Positions 7,831 to 17,674 are shown, counted from the first letter of the stretch. The stretch: 64,000 nt of DNA from Gellertiella hungarica (GCF_014197145.1 NZ_JACIEZ010000015.1:1-64000); one strand, 5' to 3'. Translations and numbers: made by a program. The notes: generated from the letters alone by a model not told the origin.

Positions 7831-8967
7831 TCAGGCGGTCAAGCCGCGATAGATCTCCATGATGCTGCGGGCCATGGTTGCCGCCGAATAGCGGGCCTTG
7901 AAGCTGTCGGGGCGGGGCATGTTGGCTGCATGCCAGCCGGGGCGAGTGAGCGCATCGACCATGACGCGCGAGAGGTCGGCTGCGTCGCCGGGAATGGTGA
8001 GTGCCGGATTGTCCTGGCCGAGAACCTCCGGAATGCCGCCGACGCGCGTTGCAATCAGCGTCTTGCCGGCGGCCAGCGCCTCCAGAACGATGTAGGGCAT
8101 GGCCTCCGCCCTCGAGGGAACGACGAGAATGTTCGAGGTGCGGAAGGCATCGCGGGCCGGCATGGGCGGCAGCATGCCGATCCGATTTCCCAGGCCGCTC
8201 GTCCGGATCTGATGCTTGTATTTTTCCCGATCCGGTCCGTCGCCCGCGATCAGGGCCAGCAGGGGGCGTCCCAATGCCCGTTCCGTCATTGCGAAGGCAT
8301 CGATGAACACATCGGGTCCCTTCAGGTCGCGCAGCATCCCGACATAGAGGAAATCCACCGAATCGGACTGGGTCGGGACGGGAACGAATTCAGCATCGCT
8401 GATGCCGTTATAGACCATGCGGAACGGCACCCGGGGGATGCCGAGCTTTTCCTCATAGGTGCGCCGTTCGTAATCGCACACGAAGACGAGCTGATCCGAC
8501 AGCCGCTCGAGAAATCGGTCGAGGCTGAGGGCCACGAGGCCGACCGGGCTTCGGCGGCTGTAGTGAAGCGTCCCTCCATGAGGCGTATAAAGGCGGGCTA
8601 CGCGATACCTTTGAACCCGCAGGGCTGAGCCGATGAGCCGGGCAATGGCGCCACCCTTGGCGCCGTGCCCGTGCAGGACATCAGGCTGCAAACTTTTGAT
8701 CTCTCTGTAACTCCTGAGCAGCGCGCCGATATCGCTCGGCGTGATCGCGCGCTGGATGGTCATGCGCACGATGCCGAGGGAAAGATAAGGCGCAAGCTCC
8801 CTTATCTGCCTTTCCTCGTATTCGCCGCCCGTGTTGTTGTCGCACAGGATGCCGACCTGGTGCCCCTGCTTGCTGTGTTCGATGACAAGATCGCGCACAT
8901 GCCTGAAGATGCCGCCTACCGGAGATCGGAAGCAATGAATGATGCGCAGCGGCTTGTCCTGTTGCAT
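7831..8967 (-). CDS. Glycosyltransferase family 4 protein
   Basis: A cytosolic GT-B glycosyltransferase of 378 residues. The N-terminal domain has the acceptor-side pattern SPVGGIFRHVRDL and HGHGAKGG; the C-terminal domain has the nucleotide-sugar site with GDGPDREK and the E-x7-E motif in PSRAEAMPYIVLEALAAG. It would add a sugar to the lipid-linked precursor made by the neighbouring phosphotransferase. It lies 123 nt before the phosphotransferase gene and 6 nt after the export lipoprotein gene on the same strand, so it is probably part of the same transcription unit. Confidence 0.88.
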   Translation of the reverse strand: MQQDKPLRIIHCFRSPVGGIFRHVRDLVIEHSKQGHQVGILCDNNTGGEYEERQIRELAPYLSLGIVRMTIQRAITPSDIGALLRSYREIKSLQPDVLHGHGAKGGAIARLIGSALRVQRYRVARLYTPHGGTLHYSRRSPVGLVALSLDRFLERLSDQLVFVCDYERRTYEEKLGIPRVPFRMVYNGISDAEFVPVPTQSDSVDFLYVGMLRDLKGPDVFIDAFAMTERALGRPLLALIAGDGPDREKYKHQIRTSGLGNRIGMLPPMPARDAFRTSNILVVPSRAEAMPYIVLEALAAGKTLIATRVGGIPEVLGQDNPALTIPGDAADLSRVMVDALTRPGWHAANMPRPDSFKARYSAATMARSIMEIYRGLTA

Positions 8968-8973
8968 GTGCCC

Positions 8974-9555
8974 TCAAAACAGACGCTCGCGCACGTAGAT
9001 GGTATCCCCGGCCAGGACCGGATCGGTGATGGGGACCCGACCCGTCAGGATCTGGCCATTGATCTTGCGCGTCACGTCGACATCGCGCATCGCGGCGCGG
9101 GGCGAATAGCCTCCCGCAACAGCAATGGCGTTCTGGATCGTCATGCCGGGCACGTAGGAATACTGGCCAGCCTGGCCCACTTCGCCCATGACGAAGATGG
9201 AGCGGTACCGATCCACCTCGATGGATACATCCGGATCGCGCAGATAGCCCTGCTGCAGTTTCTGGGCGATAGCCTTCTCGAGCTTGGGAAGGGTCTGGCC
9301 GCGGGCAGGCACCTGTCCGATCAGCGGGAAGGCGATGTAGCCGGCCTGGTCCACGGTATAGGTATTCGAAAGGCCGGGCTGCTCGAAGACGGTGATCCGC
9401 AGCCGGTCGCCGGAATCGAGCGTGTAGGGCTGGATCGATGCTTCGTTGAAGGCACGGCTGGGCGGGCTATAGGTGGTGCAGCCGGGCAGAATGGCTGCCG
9501 CAGCCATGAGCGCCAACGCCACGATATGTCCTGTCCTGTGGGATGCCATTGCCAA
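8974..9555 (-). CDS. Polysaccharide export outer-membrane lipoprotein (Wza/GumB/ExoF type)
   Basis: The 193-residue protein has an N-terminal signal ending in a lipobox (ILPGC, Cys at about residue 26), then the Poly_export domain with YTLDSGDRLRITVFEQPGLS and an SLBB-type domain (GEVGQAGQYSYVPGMTI). Such proteins form or gate the outer-membrane channel for exported polysaccharide and work with the chain-length protein encoded divergently 163 nt away. The start is either ATG 9555 or ATG 9549; both leave the signal peptide intact. It is short compared with E. coli Wza (about 380 aa), as is usual for rhizobial ExoF/GumB-type versions. Confidence 0.88.
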   Translation of the reverse strand: MAMASHRTGHIVALALMAAAAILPGCTTYSPPSRAFNEASIQPYTLDSGDRLRITVFEQPGLSNTYTVDQAGYIAFPLIGQVPARGQTLPKLEKAIAQKLQQGYLRDPDVSIEVDRYRSIFVMGEVGQAGQYSYVPGMTIQNAIAVAGGYSPRAAMRDVDVTRKINGQILTGRVPITDPVLAGDTIYVRERLF

Positions 9556-9718
9556 TTGTCCGCCTCATCGCGAGTCTGGACTTTGTTATCGTTCCGTTAG
9601 GGTTAATGGCTGGTAAATGTACGGAGAAACTTTCCTGTTTTATGTCGGGCGGCACGATTAACGCGCGATTTACCATACCTCTTTACTATCCCGCGGATGT
9701 ATCGAGGCGGAGTGTGAC

Positions 9719-11926
9719 ATGCCGGATGGAACGGTGAGCCAGCAGGATGTGGATATTGACCTGAAGCAGCTTCTGGGCGCGATCTGGCAGCGCAGGCTTC
9801 GCATTCTGGCCCTGACGGCAACGGTCTCCGCCCTGGCGTTCGTCGGGGCCAATCTTGCCACCCCCAGCTACCAGAGCGAGGCACGCCTGCTGATCGAACC
9901 GCGGGCACCCGCCTTTTCCAAGACGGAGCAGGCCGGGGGAGACACGCAGCCTCTTCTGGATGAGCTGAACATCGCCAGCCAGGTGCAGGTGCTGAGTTCC
10001 GCCGATCTGATTAAGCGGGTTGCAAGTGAGCTGAACCTCTCCGGCCTCTCCGAATTCGACAGCTCGCGGTCGCTGTCCACCCGCATTCTCCGGGCGCTTC
10101 ACCTGAAGAAGGCCGATACGGAGCTGACACCCGAGGAGAGGGTGGTCGACAAGTTCATCGAGAAGCTCCAGGTCTATCAGGTCGAGAAGTCGCGGGTGAT
10201 CGGGATCCAGTTCAATTCGGAAGATCCCAAGCTCGCCGCCGCCATTCCGAATACGATGATGAAGATCTATTCGCTGATGCAGAGCGACGCCAAGATCGAT
10301 TCGAATTTCGAGGCGACCCAGTGGCTCGAGCCGGAGATCGCCACCCTGCGGCAGAAGGTGCAGGAGGCGGAGAAAAAGGTCGCCGATTACCGGGCGATGA
10401 AGGACATTCCCCAGTCGGGGGATACGGGTTCGCTCGCGGCCCAGCAGCTGAAGGACATTTCGACCGAACTGGCCCGGGTGCGGTCGGATGGGGCGAGCGC
10501 AACGGCACGCGCCGCGGCAGTGCGCAACGCATTGGCCAGCGGCGGATCGGCCGATACGCTGGCCGATATCGCCAATTCCGCCCTGATGCAGAAGCTGAAG
10601 GAGACGGAGGCCAATCTCAAGGCGCAGATCGCCGATCTCTCCACCACGCTCCTGAACAGTCATCCGCGCCTCAAGGCGCTGCGCTCCCAGCTCGGGGGCG
10701 TGCAGGTGCAGATCCGGCAGGAAACGACCAAGATTCTCTCCTCCATCGAAAACGAGGCCAAGGTCGCCAAGCTGCGCGAGGAGGAGCTTGTCCGGCAGCT
10801 CGATGCCGCAAAGGTGGATGCTGCCCGCACCAGCGAGCAGGAGGTGGGCCTGAAGGCGCTCGAACGCGAGGCGAATGCGCAGCGCCAGCTTCTGGAAACC
10901 TATCTGGCGCGCTACCGCGAGGCGGCCTCGCGCTCCGGCAAGAACTCGAGCCCGGCCGATGCGCGCGTCATCTCCAATGCCATCGAGCCACGCGAGCCGA
11001 CCTTCCCGAAGATCCTGCCGATCACCATCATCGCAGGTCTTGCGACCTTCATCCTCAGCGCGGTGACCATCCTGCTGATGGAGCTTTTCTCCGGCAGGGC
11101 CCTCAAGCCGGCCGTTCCGCTGATCCCGCGGGAAGAGGATGTGACCGTTCCCGCGCGCGCCGAAAAGGCGCCGCGCATGCCGGATCCCCTCCCGATGCCT
11201 GCAGTCGAGGCGCCTGCGGCAAAGCCCGTCGACGCACCGCCGCCGGCCGCCGTCGCGGAGGCGCCGCCGGTGAAAGAGGAAGAGGTGGCCATCGCCGGTC
11301 CCGAGGCGGAGGTAGACGGCGACTATTCCATCGAGGCGGTCGCCCGCCACATCACCGCAGCCCGCATCCCGGTCGCCTTCGGCCTGTCGCCGACCGGTGA
11401 CGACGGCTCCACCTCCATGGTCATGCTGGCGCGCCAGATTGCGGAGATCGGTCCGTCCGTCATCCTGATCGACATGACGTCCACCCTTCTGCCGACGCGC
11501 CTGATGGCGGCCGACCGCTATCTGCCCGGCATCACCGACCTGCTGACCGGCGATGCGGCCTTCGGCGAAACCATCCATTCCGATCGTCTGTCCAATGCAC
11601 ATGTCGTGCCCCGCGGACGTGCGGAGCTCGAGGAAGCCATGCGGGGTGCCGAGCGGCTGTCGATCATCATCGGTGCGCTCTCCGATGCCTATGATGTCGT
11701 CCTCGTGGAATGCGGACAGACGACAGTTGAGGCGCTGGCACGCCTGACGCGCAATCCCTCCGAGCACATCGTACTCTCCATGCCGGTGCCGGACGAAGAG
11801 ATGCTCGCCACCCTGATCGGCGACTGTGCGGATGCTGGCTATTCGGAACTGATGCTGATGGCGGACCCGCGCGCGACAGCCCCGAAGGGATGGCTATCCC
11901 GCATGTCGAAGGGGCAGGCGGCCTGA
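9719..11926 (+). CDS. Exopolysaccharide chain-length/transport protein (GumC/Wzc-like) with degenerate kinase domain
   Basis: A 735-residue inner-membrane protein. It has a Wzz-type N-terminus with TM1 at about residues 28-50, a long periplasmic coiled-coil region (about 190-390), and TM2 at about 428-455 preceded by the proline motif EPTFPKILPI. The cytoplasmic part has a Pro/Ala-rich linker, then a Rossmann-like domain (from about 545) that aligns with bacterial tyrosine kinases. The P-loop reads SPTGDDGSTSM, with no Lys where GKS/T is expected, and there is no C-terminal tyrosine cluster, so kinase activity is unlikely. It is divergent from the export lipoprotein and probably sets chain length and couples synthesis to export. 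Confidence 0.85.
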   Translation: MPDGTVSQQDVDIDLKQLLGAIWQRRLRILALTATVSALAFVGANLATPSYQSEARLLIEPRAPAFSKTEQAGGDTQPLLDELNIASQVQVLSSADLIKRVASELNLSGLSEFDSSRSLSTRILRALHLKKADTELTPEERVVDKFIEKLQVYQVEKSRVIGIQFNSEDPKLAAAIPNTMMKIYSLMQSDAKIDSNFEATQWLEPEIATLRQKVQEAEKKVADYRAMKDIPQSGDTGSLAAQQLKDISTELARVRSDGASATARAAAVRNALASGGSADTLADIANSALMQKLKETEANLKAQIADLSTTLLNSHPRLKALRSQLGGVQVQIRQETTKILSSIENEAKVAKLREEELVRQLDAAKVDAARTSEQEVGLKALEREANAQRQLLETYLARYREAASRSGKNSSPADARVISNAIEPREPTFPKILPITIIAGLATFILSAVTILLMELFSGRALKPAVPLIPREEDVTVPARAEKAPRMPDPLPMPAVEAPAAKPVDAPPPAAVAEAPPVKEEEVAIAGPEAEVDGDYSIEAVARHITAARIPVAFGLSPTGDDGSTSMVMLARQIAEIGPSVILIDMTSTLLPTRLMAADRYLPGITDLLTGDAAFGETIHSDRLSNAHVVPRGRAELEEAMRGAERLSIIIGALSDAYDVVLVECGQTTVEALARLTRNPSEHIVLSMPVPDEEMLATLIGDCADAGYSELMLMADPRATAPKGWLSRMSKGQAA

Positions 11927-11954
11927 CGCTCCGCAGGTCCCTCGGAGCTGACGG

Positions 11955-13208
11955 TCAGGCCGGCTCTTCACCGGTCTCCGGCTCTGACGCGCCGGCAGCG
12001 GTTCTCCGCTGGCGCAGCCGCTGCAACGCCCCATAAAGCCGGGGGCGCGCCTTGATTTCCGCCACTGCCCTTACCGCCAGCCGGTGAATGCCTGCGGACA
12101 GGTGGCCGAGGAGCGTGATGGGCACCAGCACATCGTAATGCACCGTTTCCACCGTGCACCAGGACCGCTTGTAGTTCTGGTCGCCGATGCCGAAGTCGAA
12201 GATGCTGGCGCCCTCGTGGCAGGCCTGCTCGATCACATACCAGAACAGGAATTCTCCCGGGCTGGCCTCGGGCAGCAGGTCGTCGCGGATCGAACCGAAC
12301 TGGCAGATCACGTGATCGCCCTTGCGCGACGTCCCGGTGACCGCGAGGATCGGACCGCCGTCCTCCTTCAGCCGCAGCGCGTGAAGTCGCAGCGGATAAT
12401 CCGCATCATCCCTTGGCGCATCCAGCAGGGCGTGAAAGAAGGCCCGGACCGGCGCATCGGCAAAGACATCCGGAAGACCCTGGGCCTTGAAACGCTCCGC
12501 CTTCTGGCGGAAGAACTCGTCAAGCAATGCGTGCTGTTCTGCAGGCTCCAGCGTGTCGATGACAAGGTATCCGCCTGCCTCCTCCAGTCGCCGCTGCTGG
12601 AGACGGAACTTCTTGCGCCGCCGCTTGGCATTGACCTGCCGGAGCGTGTCCTCGAAACTCTGGAAGAGCGGCACCTGGAAGGCGCGGTTCTGGTTTTCGG
12701 TATGGGAAAGATAGGCCAGCGGAGACAGCCGCTCGCGCCACTGGAGCGGCACCCGCTCCAGAACCATGAGATCCGCCCTGCCTTTCAGGGCCTGTCGGAT
12801 GCCGTTCCCGAGAGCATCGGGATCGATCCTTGCAGCGGGATCGAAAAGCCCGCCATTGATGTTGCTGTAGGCGCTGCCGATATAGCCGGCGACATGGCTG
12901 CCCCGCCTCCTGGCGATGACCAGCGGCAGGATCATCACCGTCCTGCCACCCGCACGGCCTTCCACCAGCGCCAGGCGCAGACCCGGATGGGCCCGGACCC
13001 AGGCGGAACACCAGTCATATCCCTGGTGCATCGAAACAGAGGGATCTCGTTCCAGCGCGCGCCAGGCCGCTTCGAGCGCTTCCATGCGCTCATGCACCCG
13101 CATCTCCAGCCGCTCCGTTTCGCCGGCGGCAGGCGGCAGCAGGGGTGGCTTAGCCTGCAGGATCATGCGGCTGGAGCTCAAGGGCGGTCCTGTCTCGAAT
13201 GGGTGCAA
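11955..13208 (-). CDS. GNAT-type acyltransferase, CelD/BcsL family
   Basis: This protein of about 417 residues belongs to the Acetyltransf_6 (CelD/BcsL) group of GNAT enzymes found in cellulose and exopolysaccharide loci. Supporting stretches are SMHQGYDWCSAWVRAH near the N-terminus, a basic linker NAKRRRKKFRLQQRRLEEAGG at about residue 200, and FDFGIGDQNYKRSWC near the C-terminus. It probably acylates a sugar or a cell-surface intermediate in the cytosol. Its 3' end faces the chain-length gene across 28 nt. The start is uncertain: ATG 13208 gives 417 residues, ATG 13166 gives 403. Confidence 0.75.
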   Translation of the reverse strand: MHPFETGPPLSSSRMILQAKPPLLPPAAGETERLEMRVHERMEALEAAWRALERDPSVSMHQGYDWCSAWVRAHPGLRLALVEGRAGGRTVMILPLVIARRRGSHVAGYIGSAYSNINGGLFDPAARIDPDALGNGIRQALKGRADLMVLERVPLQWRERLSPLAYLSHTENQNRAFQVPLFQSFEDTLRQVNAKRRRKKFRLQQRRLEEAGGYLVIDTLEPAEQHALLDEFFRQKAERFKAQGLPDVFADAPVRAFFHALLDAPRDDADYPLRLHALRLKEDGGPILAVTGTSRKGDHVICQFGSIRDDLLPEASPGEFLFWYVIEQACHEGASIFDFGIGDQNYKRSWCTVETVHYDVLVPITLLGHLSAGIHRLAVRAVAEIKARPRLYGALQRLRQRRTAAGASEPETGEEPA

Positions 13209-13270
13209 TGTCGGGGCGATCTTGCCCGCGCAATCGATAAGATTGTTTTAATGTACAACCATAGCCCAGT

Positions 13271-13492
13271 TCAGGGTTTCTGGCGCGGGCCTGCCATCCA
13301 CTTGATGATCAGCATGGCTGGCAGGATCCAGAGCAGGCCGGAGAGGGCGAAATAGAGAAGGTGGACCCAGCCGGACGACGAGCCGAGATAGGCCGAGGCA
13401 AAGCTCGTGGCAAGCAGCGCATACAGAATGACGAGAACGACGATCAGGATTGTGCCAATCAGTTTCTTCAGGCGCAGCGGCATGCTCTTCAT
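13271..13492 (-). CDS. DUF2842 family small membrane protein
   Basis: This 73-residue protein starts with a basic segment and has two hydrophobic helices ([18 protein letters not shown] and [19 protein letters not shown]), ending GPRQKP. That length and two-helix layout match DUF2842, a small alphaproteobacterial inner-membrane family commonly found beside haem A synthase genes, as here (divergent, 132 nt). Its function is unknown; a link to cytochrome oxidase biogenesis is suggested only by that neighbourhood. Confidence 0.75.
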   Translation of the reverse strand: MKSMPLRLKKLIGTILIVVLVILYALLATSFASAYLGSSSGWVHLLYFALSGLLWILPAMLIIKWMAGPRQKP

Positions 13493-13624
13493 TCCTCGGG
13501 TGGGCGATGGGTTGTCGACGCGTCTTCATATAGCCCCCGCGACGGCGTGCCGCAAACCTCCGGGCCTTGTTTTATGGACCCGTGTGATGCACATCATGCC
13601 GCACGTGAAGGAGAATGCGACATC

Positions 13625-14722
13625 ATGGCAGCAGCGGCATTTGAAAGCCTTGTACTGAAGGGGATCGAGAAGCAGGAGCGCGACCGTCGAGCCATTCGCA
13701 TATGGCTGGGATGCGTGCTTGTTGCTCTCTTTGCGCTCGTGCTCGTGGGGGGCGCAACCCGCCTGACCGATTCCGGTCTGTCCATCACCGAATGGAAGCC
13801 GATCCATGGGGTCATTCCCCCTCTCAATGCGGCGGAATGGCAGGAAGAGTTCGAGCTCTACAAGAAGATACCGGAATACGCCCAGATCAACGCCGGCATG
13901 ACGGTCGACGAGTTCAAGCGCATCTTCTGGTGGGAGTGGGCGCACCGGCTCATTGCGCGCTCCATCGGCCTCATCTTCGCGCTGCCGCTTGCCTTCTTCT
14001 GGTTGACCGGGCGGATCGAGAGCCGCCTGAAGGCACCTCTCGTGGGCATTCTGGCGCTCGGCGGCCTGCAGGGCTTCATCGGATGGTGGATGGTCTCCTC
14101 CGGCCTGTCGGTGCGCACCGACGTCAGCCAGTATCGTCTGGCCGTGCATCTGACCATGGCCTGCATCATCTTCGCTTCCACCATGTGGGTCATGCGCGCC
14201 GTGACCCCGCATGAGGAAGCGCCCGCCCGATATTCGTCTTCCATCCGCATGGCGATGGTGCTGGCGCTCTTTGCGCTCTTTCAGATTTACCTGGGGGCGC
14301 TCGTGGCGGGCCTCGATGCCGGTTTTTCCTACAACACCTGGCCTTTGATGGACGGCGCCGTCATTCCGGGCGATCTGTTCATCCAGAATCCGTGGTGGAT
14401 CAACCTGTTCGAAAACCCGAAGACCGTGCAGTTCGTGCACCGGCTCGGCGCCTACGTGCTCTTCGGCCTGACGCTGTATCACCTGTTCCAGGTAAACCGC
14501 GAACTGCCGGGCACGGCCCATGCGCGCCGCTCCATCCTGCTTTTCGGTCTGGTGCTCGCCCAGGCCGGCCTCGGCATCATGACCCTGCTGACCGAGGTAC
14601 AGATCCACACCGCGCTTACCCATCAGGCCGGTGCCATCGTCGTGCTTGGCTTTGCGGTCGCCCACTGGCGCGGCTTCAAGGGGGCATACCCGCTCCAGAC
14701 GGCCATCGTCGAGCGCAGTTGA
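13625..14722 (+). CDS. ctaA: Haem A synthase CtaA
   Basis: CtaA oxidises the C8 methyl of haem O to the formyl group of haem A for aa3-type cytochrome oxidase. The 365-residue protein has eight membrane helices and the four conserved haem-ligand His contexts: [34 protein letters not shown] and [13 protein letters not shown]. The conserved loop [16 protein letters not shown] follows TM1. The ATG at 13625 is preferred over the much longer upstream open frame because it gives the usual family length and avoids overlapping the divergent DUF2842 gene. Confidence 0.95.
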   Translation: MAAAAFESLVLKGIEKQERDRRAIRIWLGCVLVALFALVLVGGATRLTDSGLSITEWKPIHGVIPPLNAAEWQEEFELYKKIPEYAQINAGMTVDEFKRIFWWEWAHRLIARSIGLIFALPLAFFWLTGRIESRLKAPLVGILALGGLQGFIGWWMVSSGLSVRTDVSQYRLAVHLTMACIIFASTMWVMRAVTPHEEAPARYSSSIRMAMVLALFALFQIYLGALVAGLDAGFSYNTWPLMDGAVIPGDLFIQNPWWINLFENPKTVQFVHRLGAYVLFGLTLYHLFQVNRELPGTAHARRSILLFGLVLAQAGLGIMTLLTEVQIHTALTHQAGAIVVLGFAVAHWRGFKGAYPLQTAIVERS

Positions 14723-14745
14723 ACTCCAGGGACCCGTCAAACGAC

Positions 14746-14778
14746 AATGGCGGCCCCTTGGGCCGCCATTTCTGTTTT
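14746..14778. terminator. Terminator between convergent ctaA and dioxygenase genes
   Basis: A 10-bp perfect stem (AATGGCGGCC/GGCCGCCATT, loop 14756-14760) is followed by a T-rich run (TTCTGTTTTG). It sits between the stop of ctaA and the stop of the convergent dioxygenase gene and may serve both. Confidence 0.75.
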
Positions 14779-14786
14779 GTTCGGCC

Positions 14787-15614
14787 TCAGCCGAAACGAT
14801 AGGCAGAATAGGGTTTGCCGAGGAAATCCGTCTCGAAGATCTTGCGGCCACGGTCGGGACCGGCTGCGCCCGCCGCCACGAAGAGCGGCACGAGATGATC
14901 GTGGTCGGGCACATGGCACGCCCGCGCGTCGGGGTTCTCCTCCCAGCGGGCGAGCGTGGCATTGCGGGTCTCGGGATCGCCGGCTTCCACTGCTTCCGTC
15001 AGCCATCGGTCGAAGCGCTTTGCCTCTTCCACATGGTCGGGCTCGTCGGAGCGGAATTTGCGCATGTTGTGATAGCTCATGCCCGACCCGATGATGAGGA
15101 TGTCCTCGTTCCGGAGCCGCTCCAGCGCCTTGCCGAGCTTCAGGTGGGTGGCAGCGGAGAGATCGTTGTCGAGCGACATCATGACGATCGGCACATCGGC
15201 ATCGGGATAGATGAGCATGAAGGGAATGAAGACGCCATGATCGAAGCCCCGTTCGGCATCGGCCCGGGTCTCGATCCCCGCTTCAGAGAGAACTTCGCGC
15301 ACATGCTCGGCCACATCGGGCGCGCCCCGAGCGGGATAGCGAAGCTCGTAGGTGTGGGGCGGAAAGTTGTAGTAGTCGTAGAGCATGCCCGGTTGGGAAG
15401 CCGTGCTCACGGCGACCTTCGGCTCTTTCTCCCAATGGCCCGAGACCACCAGAACAGCCTTCGGCTTGCCGCCGAAATCGCCGGAGAGCCCGCGCAGAAA
15501 GGTGCCCAGGTCGTCCCAGGGACCCTTGCCTGCGGCATTCTTGGGAAAATCCATGAACGGCCAGGGGCCGCCTCCATGGGGAATGAAATAGACGGGCAGC
15601 TTCCGATTCGACAT
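14787..15614 (-). CDS. LigB-type extradiol dioxygenase (4,5-DOPA dioxygenase-like, YgiD family)
   Basis: This 275-residue protein belongs to the class III extradiol ring-cleaving dioxygenase superfamily, DODA/YgiD branch, which opens L-DOPA-type catechols using a bound metal. Metal-site and active-site contexts are visible: YFIPHGGGPWPFM near the N-terminus, VSGHWE, MSYHNMR in the middle and DHDHLVPLFVAAGAAG near the C-terminus. The ATG at 15614 is chosen because AGAGG lies 7 nt upstream; an ATG six bases earlier is also possible. It is a single gene. The in vivo substrate is unknown; many bacterial members are annotated only by family. Confidence 0.85.
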   Translation of the reverse strand: MSNRKLPVYFIPHGGGPWPFMDFPKNAAGKGPWDDLGTFLRGLSGDFGGKPKAVLVVSGHWEKEPKVAVSTASQPGMLYDYYNFPPHTYELRYPARGAPDVAEHVREVLSEAGIETRADAERGFDHGVFIPFMLIYPDADVPIVMMSLDNDLSAATHLKLGKALERLRNEDILIIGSGMSYHNMRKFRSDEPDHVEEAKRFDRWLTEAVEAGDPETRNATLARWEENPDARACHVPDHDHLVPLFVAAGAAGPDRGRKIFETDFLGKPYSAYRFG

Positions 15615-15713
15615 GACCATACCTCTGGCAAACCTGTGCCAAGGATATAGGCCATCCCGATTGTTCAATCGAGATGGCAATTTCTGTACAGATCGTTCAG
15701 CTTTAATGGAAGG

Positions 15714-16646
15714 TCAGGCGGCGAGCATCAGGTCCATGTTCTGGACGGCGGCGCCAGAGGCGCCCTTGCCGAGATTGTCCAGCAGGGCGACCAGATTGAC
15801 ATGGTCGCCGCCCGGCGTGCCGAAGACGAAGAGCTTCATCGTATCCTGGCCGGCGAGCTCTACTGCATTGACGCGCGGCAACCTGGCGCTGTCGGTGAGC
15901 GGCATCACGGTGACGATCTCCTGGCCCGCATAATGGGCCGCGAGAGCGGCATGGATGCCCTCGATGGTCGCACCCTTCTCGAGGTCGGAAAGGAAGAGCG
16001 GCACCTGCACGATCATGCCCTGCGGGAACTTGCCGACCGAAGGCGAGAAGAGCGGCGCGCGCTCCAGCCTGCCATGAACGGTCATTTCAGGCACGTGCTT
16101 GTGCTTGAGGGTGAGCCCGTAGAGGAAGTGCGGGGCATCGATATGGTCGGGGTGATCGGCCTGCTCCATCTGCGCGATCAGCTGCTTGCCGCCACCCGTG
16201 TAGCCCGATACCGCATTGACGGTGACGGGATAGGCGGCGGGCAGCAGGCCGGCATCCCGCAGCGGCCGGATGAGGCCGATGGCCCCGGTCGGATAGCAGC
16301 CGGGATTGGCGACGAAACGCGCGTCGCGGATCTTCGCGGCCTGCGCCCGGTCCATCTCGGCAAAGCCGTAGGCCCAGTCCGGATGGATGCGATAGGCGGT
16401 GGAGGTGTCGATGATCCTGACCTTGTTGTTGCCGGAGAGCATGGCGACAGCCTCCTTCGAGGCGTCGTCCGGCAGGCAAAGGATGGCGATGTCGGCGCTG
16501 TTCAGCAGATCCTCCCGCATGGCCGCATTGCGGCGTTCCGCCTCCGGAATGGACAGGAGCGTGACATCGCGGCGGCCGGCCATGCGGGTGCGGATCTGCA
16601 AGCCCGTTGTGCCGTGTTCGCCATCGATGAAGATTTTCGCGCTCAT
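15714..16646 (-). CDS. argC: N-acetyl-gamma-glutamyl-phosphate reductase (short form)
   Basis: ArgC reduces N-acetylglutamyl phosphate to the semialdehyde with NADPH, the third step of arginine synthesis. The 310-residue length and sequence fit the short type-2 ArgC common in alphaproteobacteria. Visible features are the nucleotide-binding start [17 protein letters not shown], the catalytic Cys117 in [13 protein letters not shown], and the substrate loop [11 protein letters not shown]. It lies 71 nt upstream of nothing obvious in its own operon; the agmatinase gene follows on the same strand 5' of it, which places two arginine/polyamine functions side by side. Confidence 0.95.
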   Translation of the reverse strand: MSAKIFIDGEHGTTGLQIRTRMAGRRDVTLLSIPEAERRNAAMREDLLNSADIAILCLPDDASKEAVAMLSGNNKVRIIDTSTAYRIHPDWAYGFAEMDRAQAAKIRDARFVANPGCYPTGAIGLIRPLRDAGLLPAAYPVTVNAVSGYTGGGKQLIAQMEQADHPDHIDAPHFLYGLTLKHKHVPEMTVHGRLERAPLFSPSVGKFPQGMIVQVPLFLSDLEKGATIEGIHAALAAHYAGQEIVTVMPLTDSARLPRVNAVELAGQDTMKLFVFGTPGGDHVNLVALLDNLGKGASGAAVQNMDLMLAA

Positions 16647-16717
16647 GTCTTTGTCCGTCTTTTCAGGAGGTTGGAAAGGGCAGCGGAATCATTTTGTCCG
16701 CTGCCTGATTCAATCTT

Positions 16718-17671
16718 TCAACGGGCCCTCGCCAGGCGTTCGGCCCTGAGCCCGAGCATATACATCGCGACCGTCGCTCCCGCAATGGCGGTGATGTCGG
16801 CATGATCATAGGCGGGCGCAACCTCGACGATGTCGGAGCCCCGGATATCGAGCGCGCCGAGCTTGCGCAGGACGGACAGCATCCGCGCGGAGGAGGGGCC
16901 ACCCGCAACCGGCGTTCCCGTGCCCGGCGCATAGGCCGGATCGAGGCAATCGATGTCGAAGGTCAGGTAGCAGGGCCGGTCACCCACATGGGCAAGGATA
17001 GCATCGGCAATCGCCTGTGCGCTCATGTCCTCCACCGCGTAACCGGGAATGATGCGGATGCCGAAATCGTCAGGCGCTTCCGTCCGGATGCCGATCTGGA
17101 TGGAATGGGCCGGATCGATGACGCCCTCGCGGACAGCGCGGCAGACGAAGGAGCCGTGGTCGATGCGTTTTCCGTCATCGTCCCAGGTGTCCTGATGGGC
17201 GTCGAAGTGGACGAGAGCCAGAGGCCCGTGCTTGGCCGCGTGGGCCTTCAGGAGCGGCCAGGTGACGAAGTGATCGCCGCCGAGCGAAAACAGATAGGCG
17301 CCCGCTGCGATGATCTTCGATGCTTCCTTCTCGATCAGGCCGGGCGTCTTCTGATGGTTGCCATAATCCAGCAGCACGTCCCCGTAATCGATGACGGCCA
17401 TGGCCTCGAAGAGATCGCGGGCGAAGGGATATTGCGGGTCGTTGTCGAAGATGGCCGAGGCGCGGCGGATTGCCTGCGGCCCGAAGCGGGCGCCGGGCCG
17501 GTTCGAGACGGCGGCATCGAAGGGAATGCCGAGCACGACCGCATCCACGTCCTTCAGTTGCTTGGAAAACTTTCGCCGCATGAAGGAGAGCGCACCTGCA
17601 TAGGTCGGGTCGGTCGCGCCCCCGCGGATGGACCGGGCGGTAAAGGCATTGTCGATGGATTTGGACGGCAT
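16718..17671 (-). CDS. speB: Agmatinase (ureohydrolase family)
   Basis: Agmatinase hydrolyses agmatine to putrescine and urea with a dinuclear manganese centre. The 317-residue protein shows all metal-ligand motifs in order: SLGGDHFVTWPLL, LVHFDAHQDTWDD, and LTFDIDCLDPAYAPGTGTP. Length and motifs are typical; arginase or guanidinobutyrase activity cannot be excluded from motifs alone. Its start is 3 nt from the stop of the upstream monooxygenase-like gene, so the two are probably co-transcribed. Confidence 0.88.
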   Translation of the reverse strand: MPSKSIDNAFTARSIRGGATDPTYAGALSFMRRKFSKQLKDVDAVVLGIPFDAAVSNRPGARFGPQAIRRASAIFDNDPQYPFARDLFEAMAVIDYGDVLLDYGNHQKTPGLIEKEASKIIAAGAYLFSLGGDHFVTWPLLKAHAAKHGPLALVHFDAHQDTWDDDGKRIDHGSFVCRAVREGVIDPAHSIQIGIRTEAPDDFGIRIIPGYAVEDMSAQAIADAILAHVGDRPCYLTFDIDCLDPAYAPGTGTPVAGGPSSARMLSVLRKLGALDIRGSDIVEVAPAYDHADITAIAGATVAMYMLGLRAERLARAR

Positions 17672-17674
17672 GGG

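Noticed and set aside
9686-11767. Open frame of about 690 codons antisense to the chain-length protein
   Set aside because: High-G+C antisense artefact; the plus-strand protein has membrane helices and conserved motifs.
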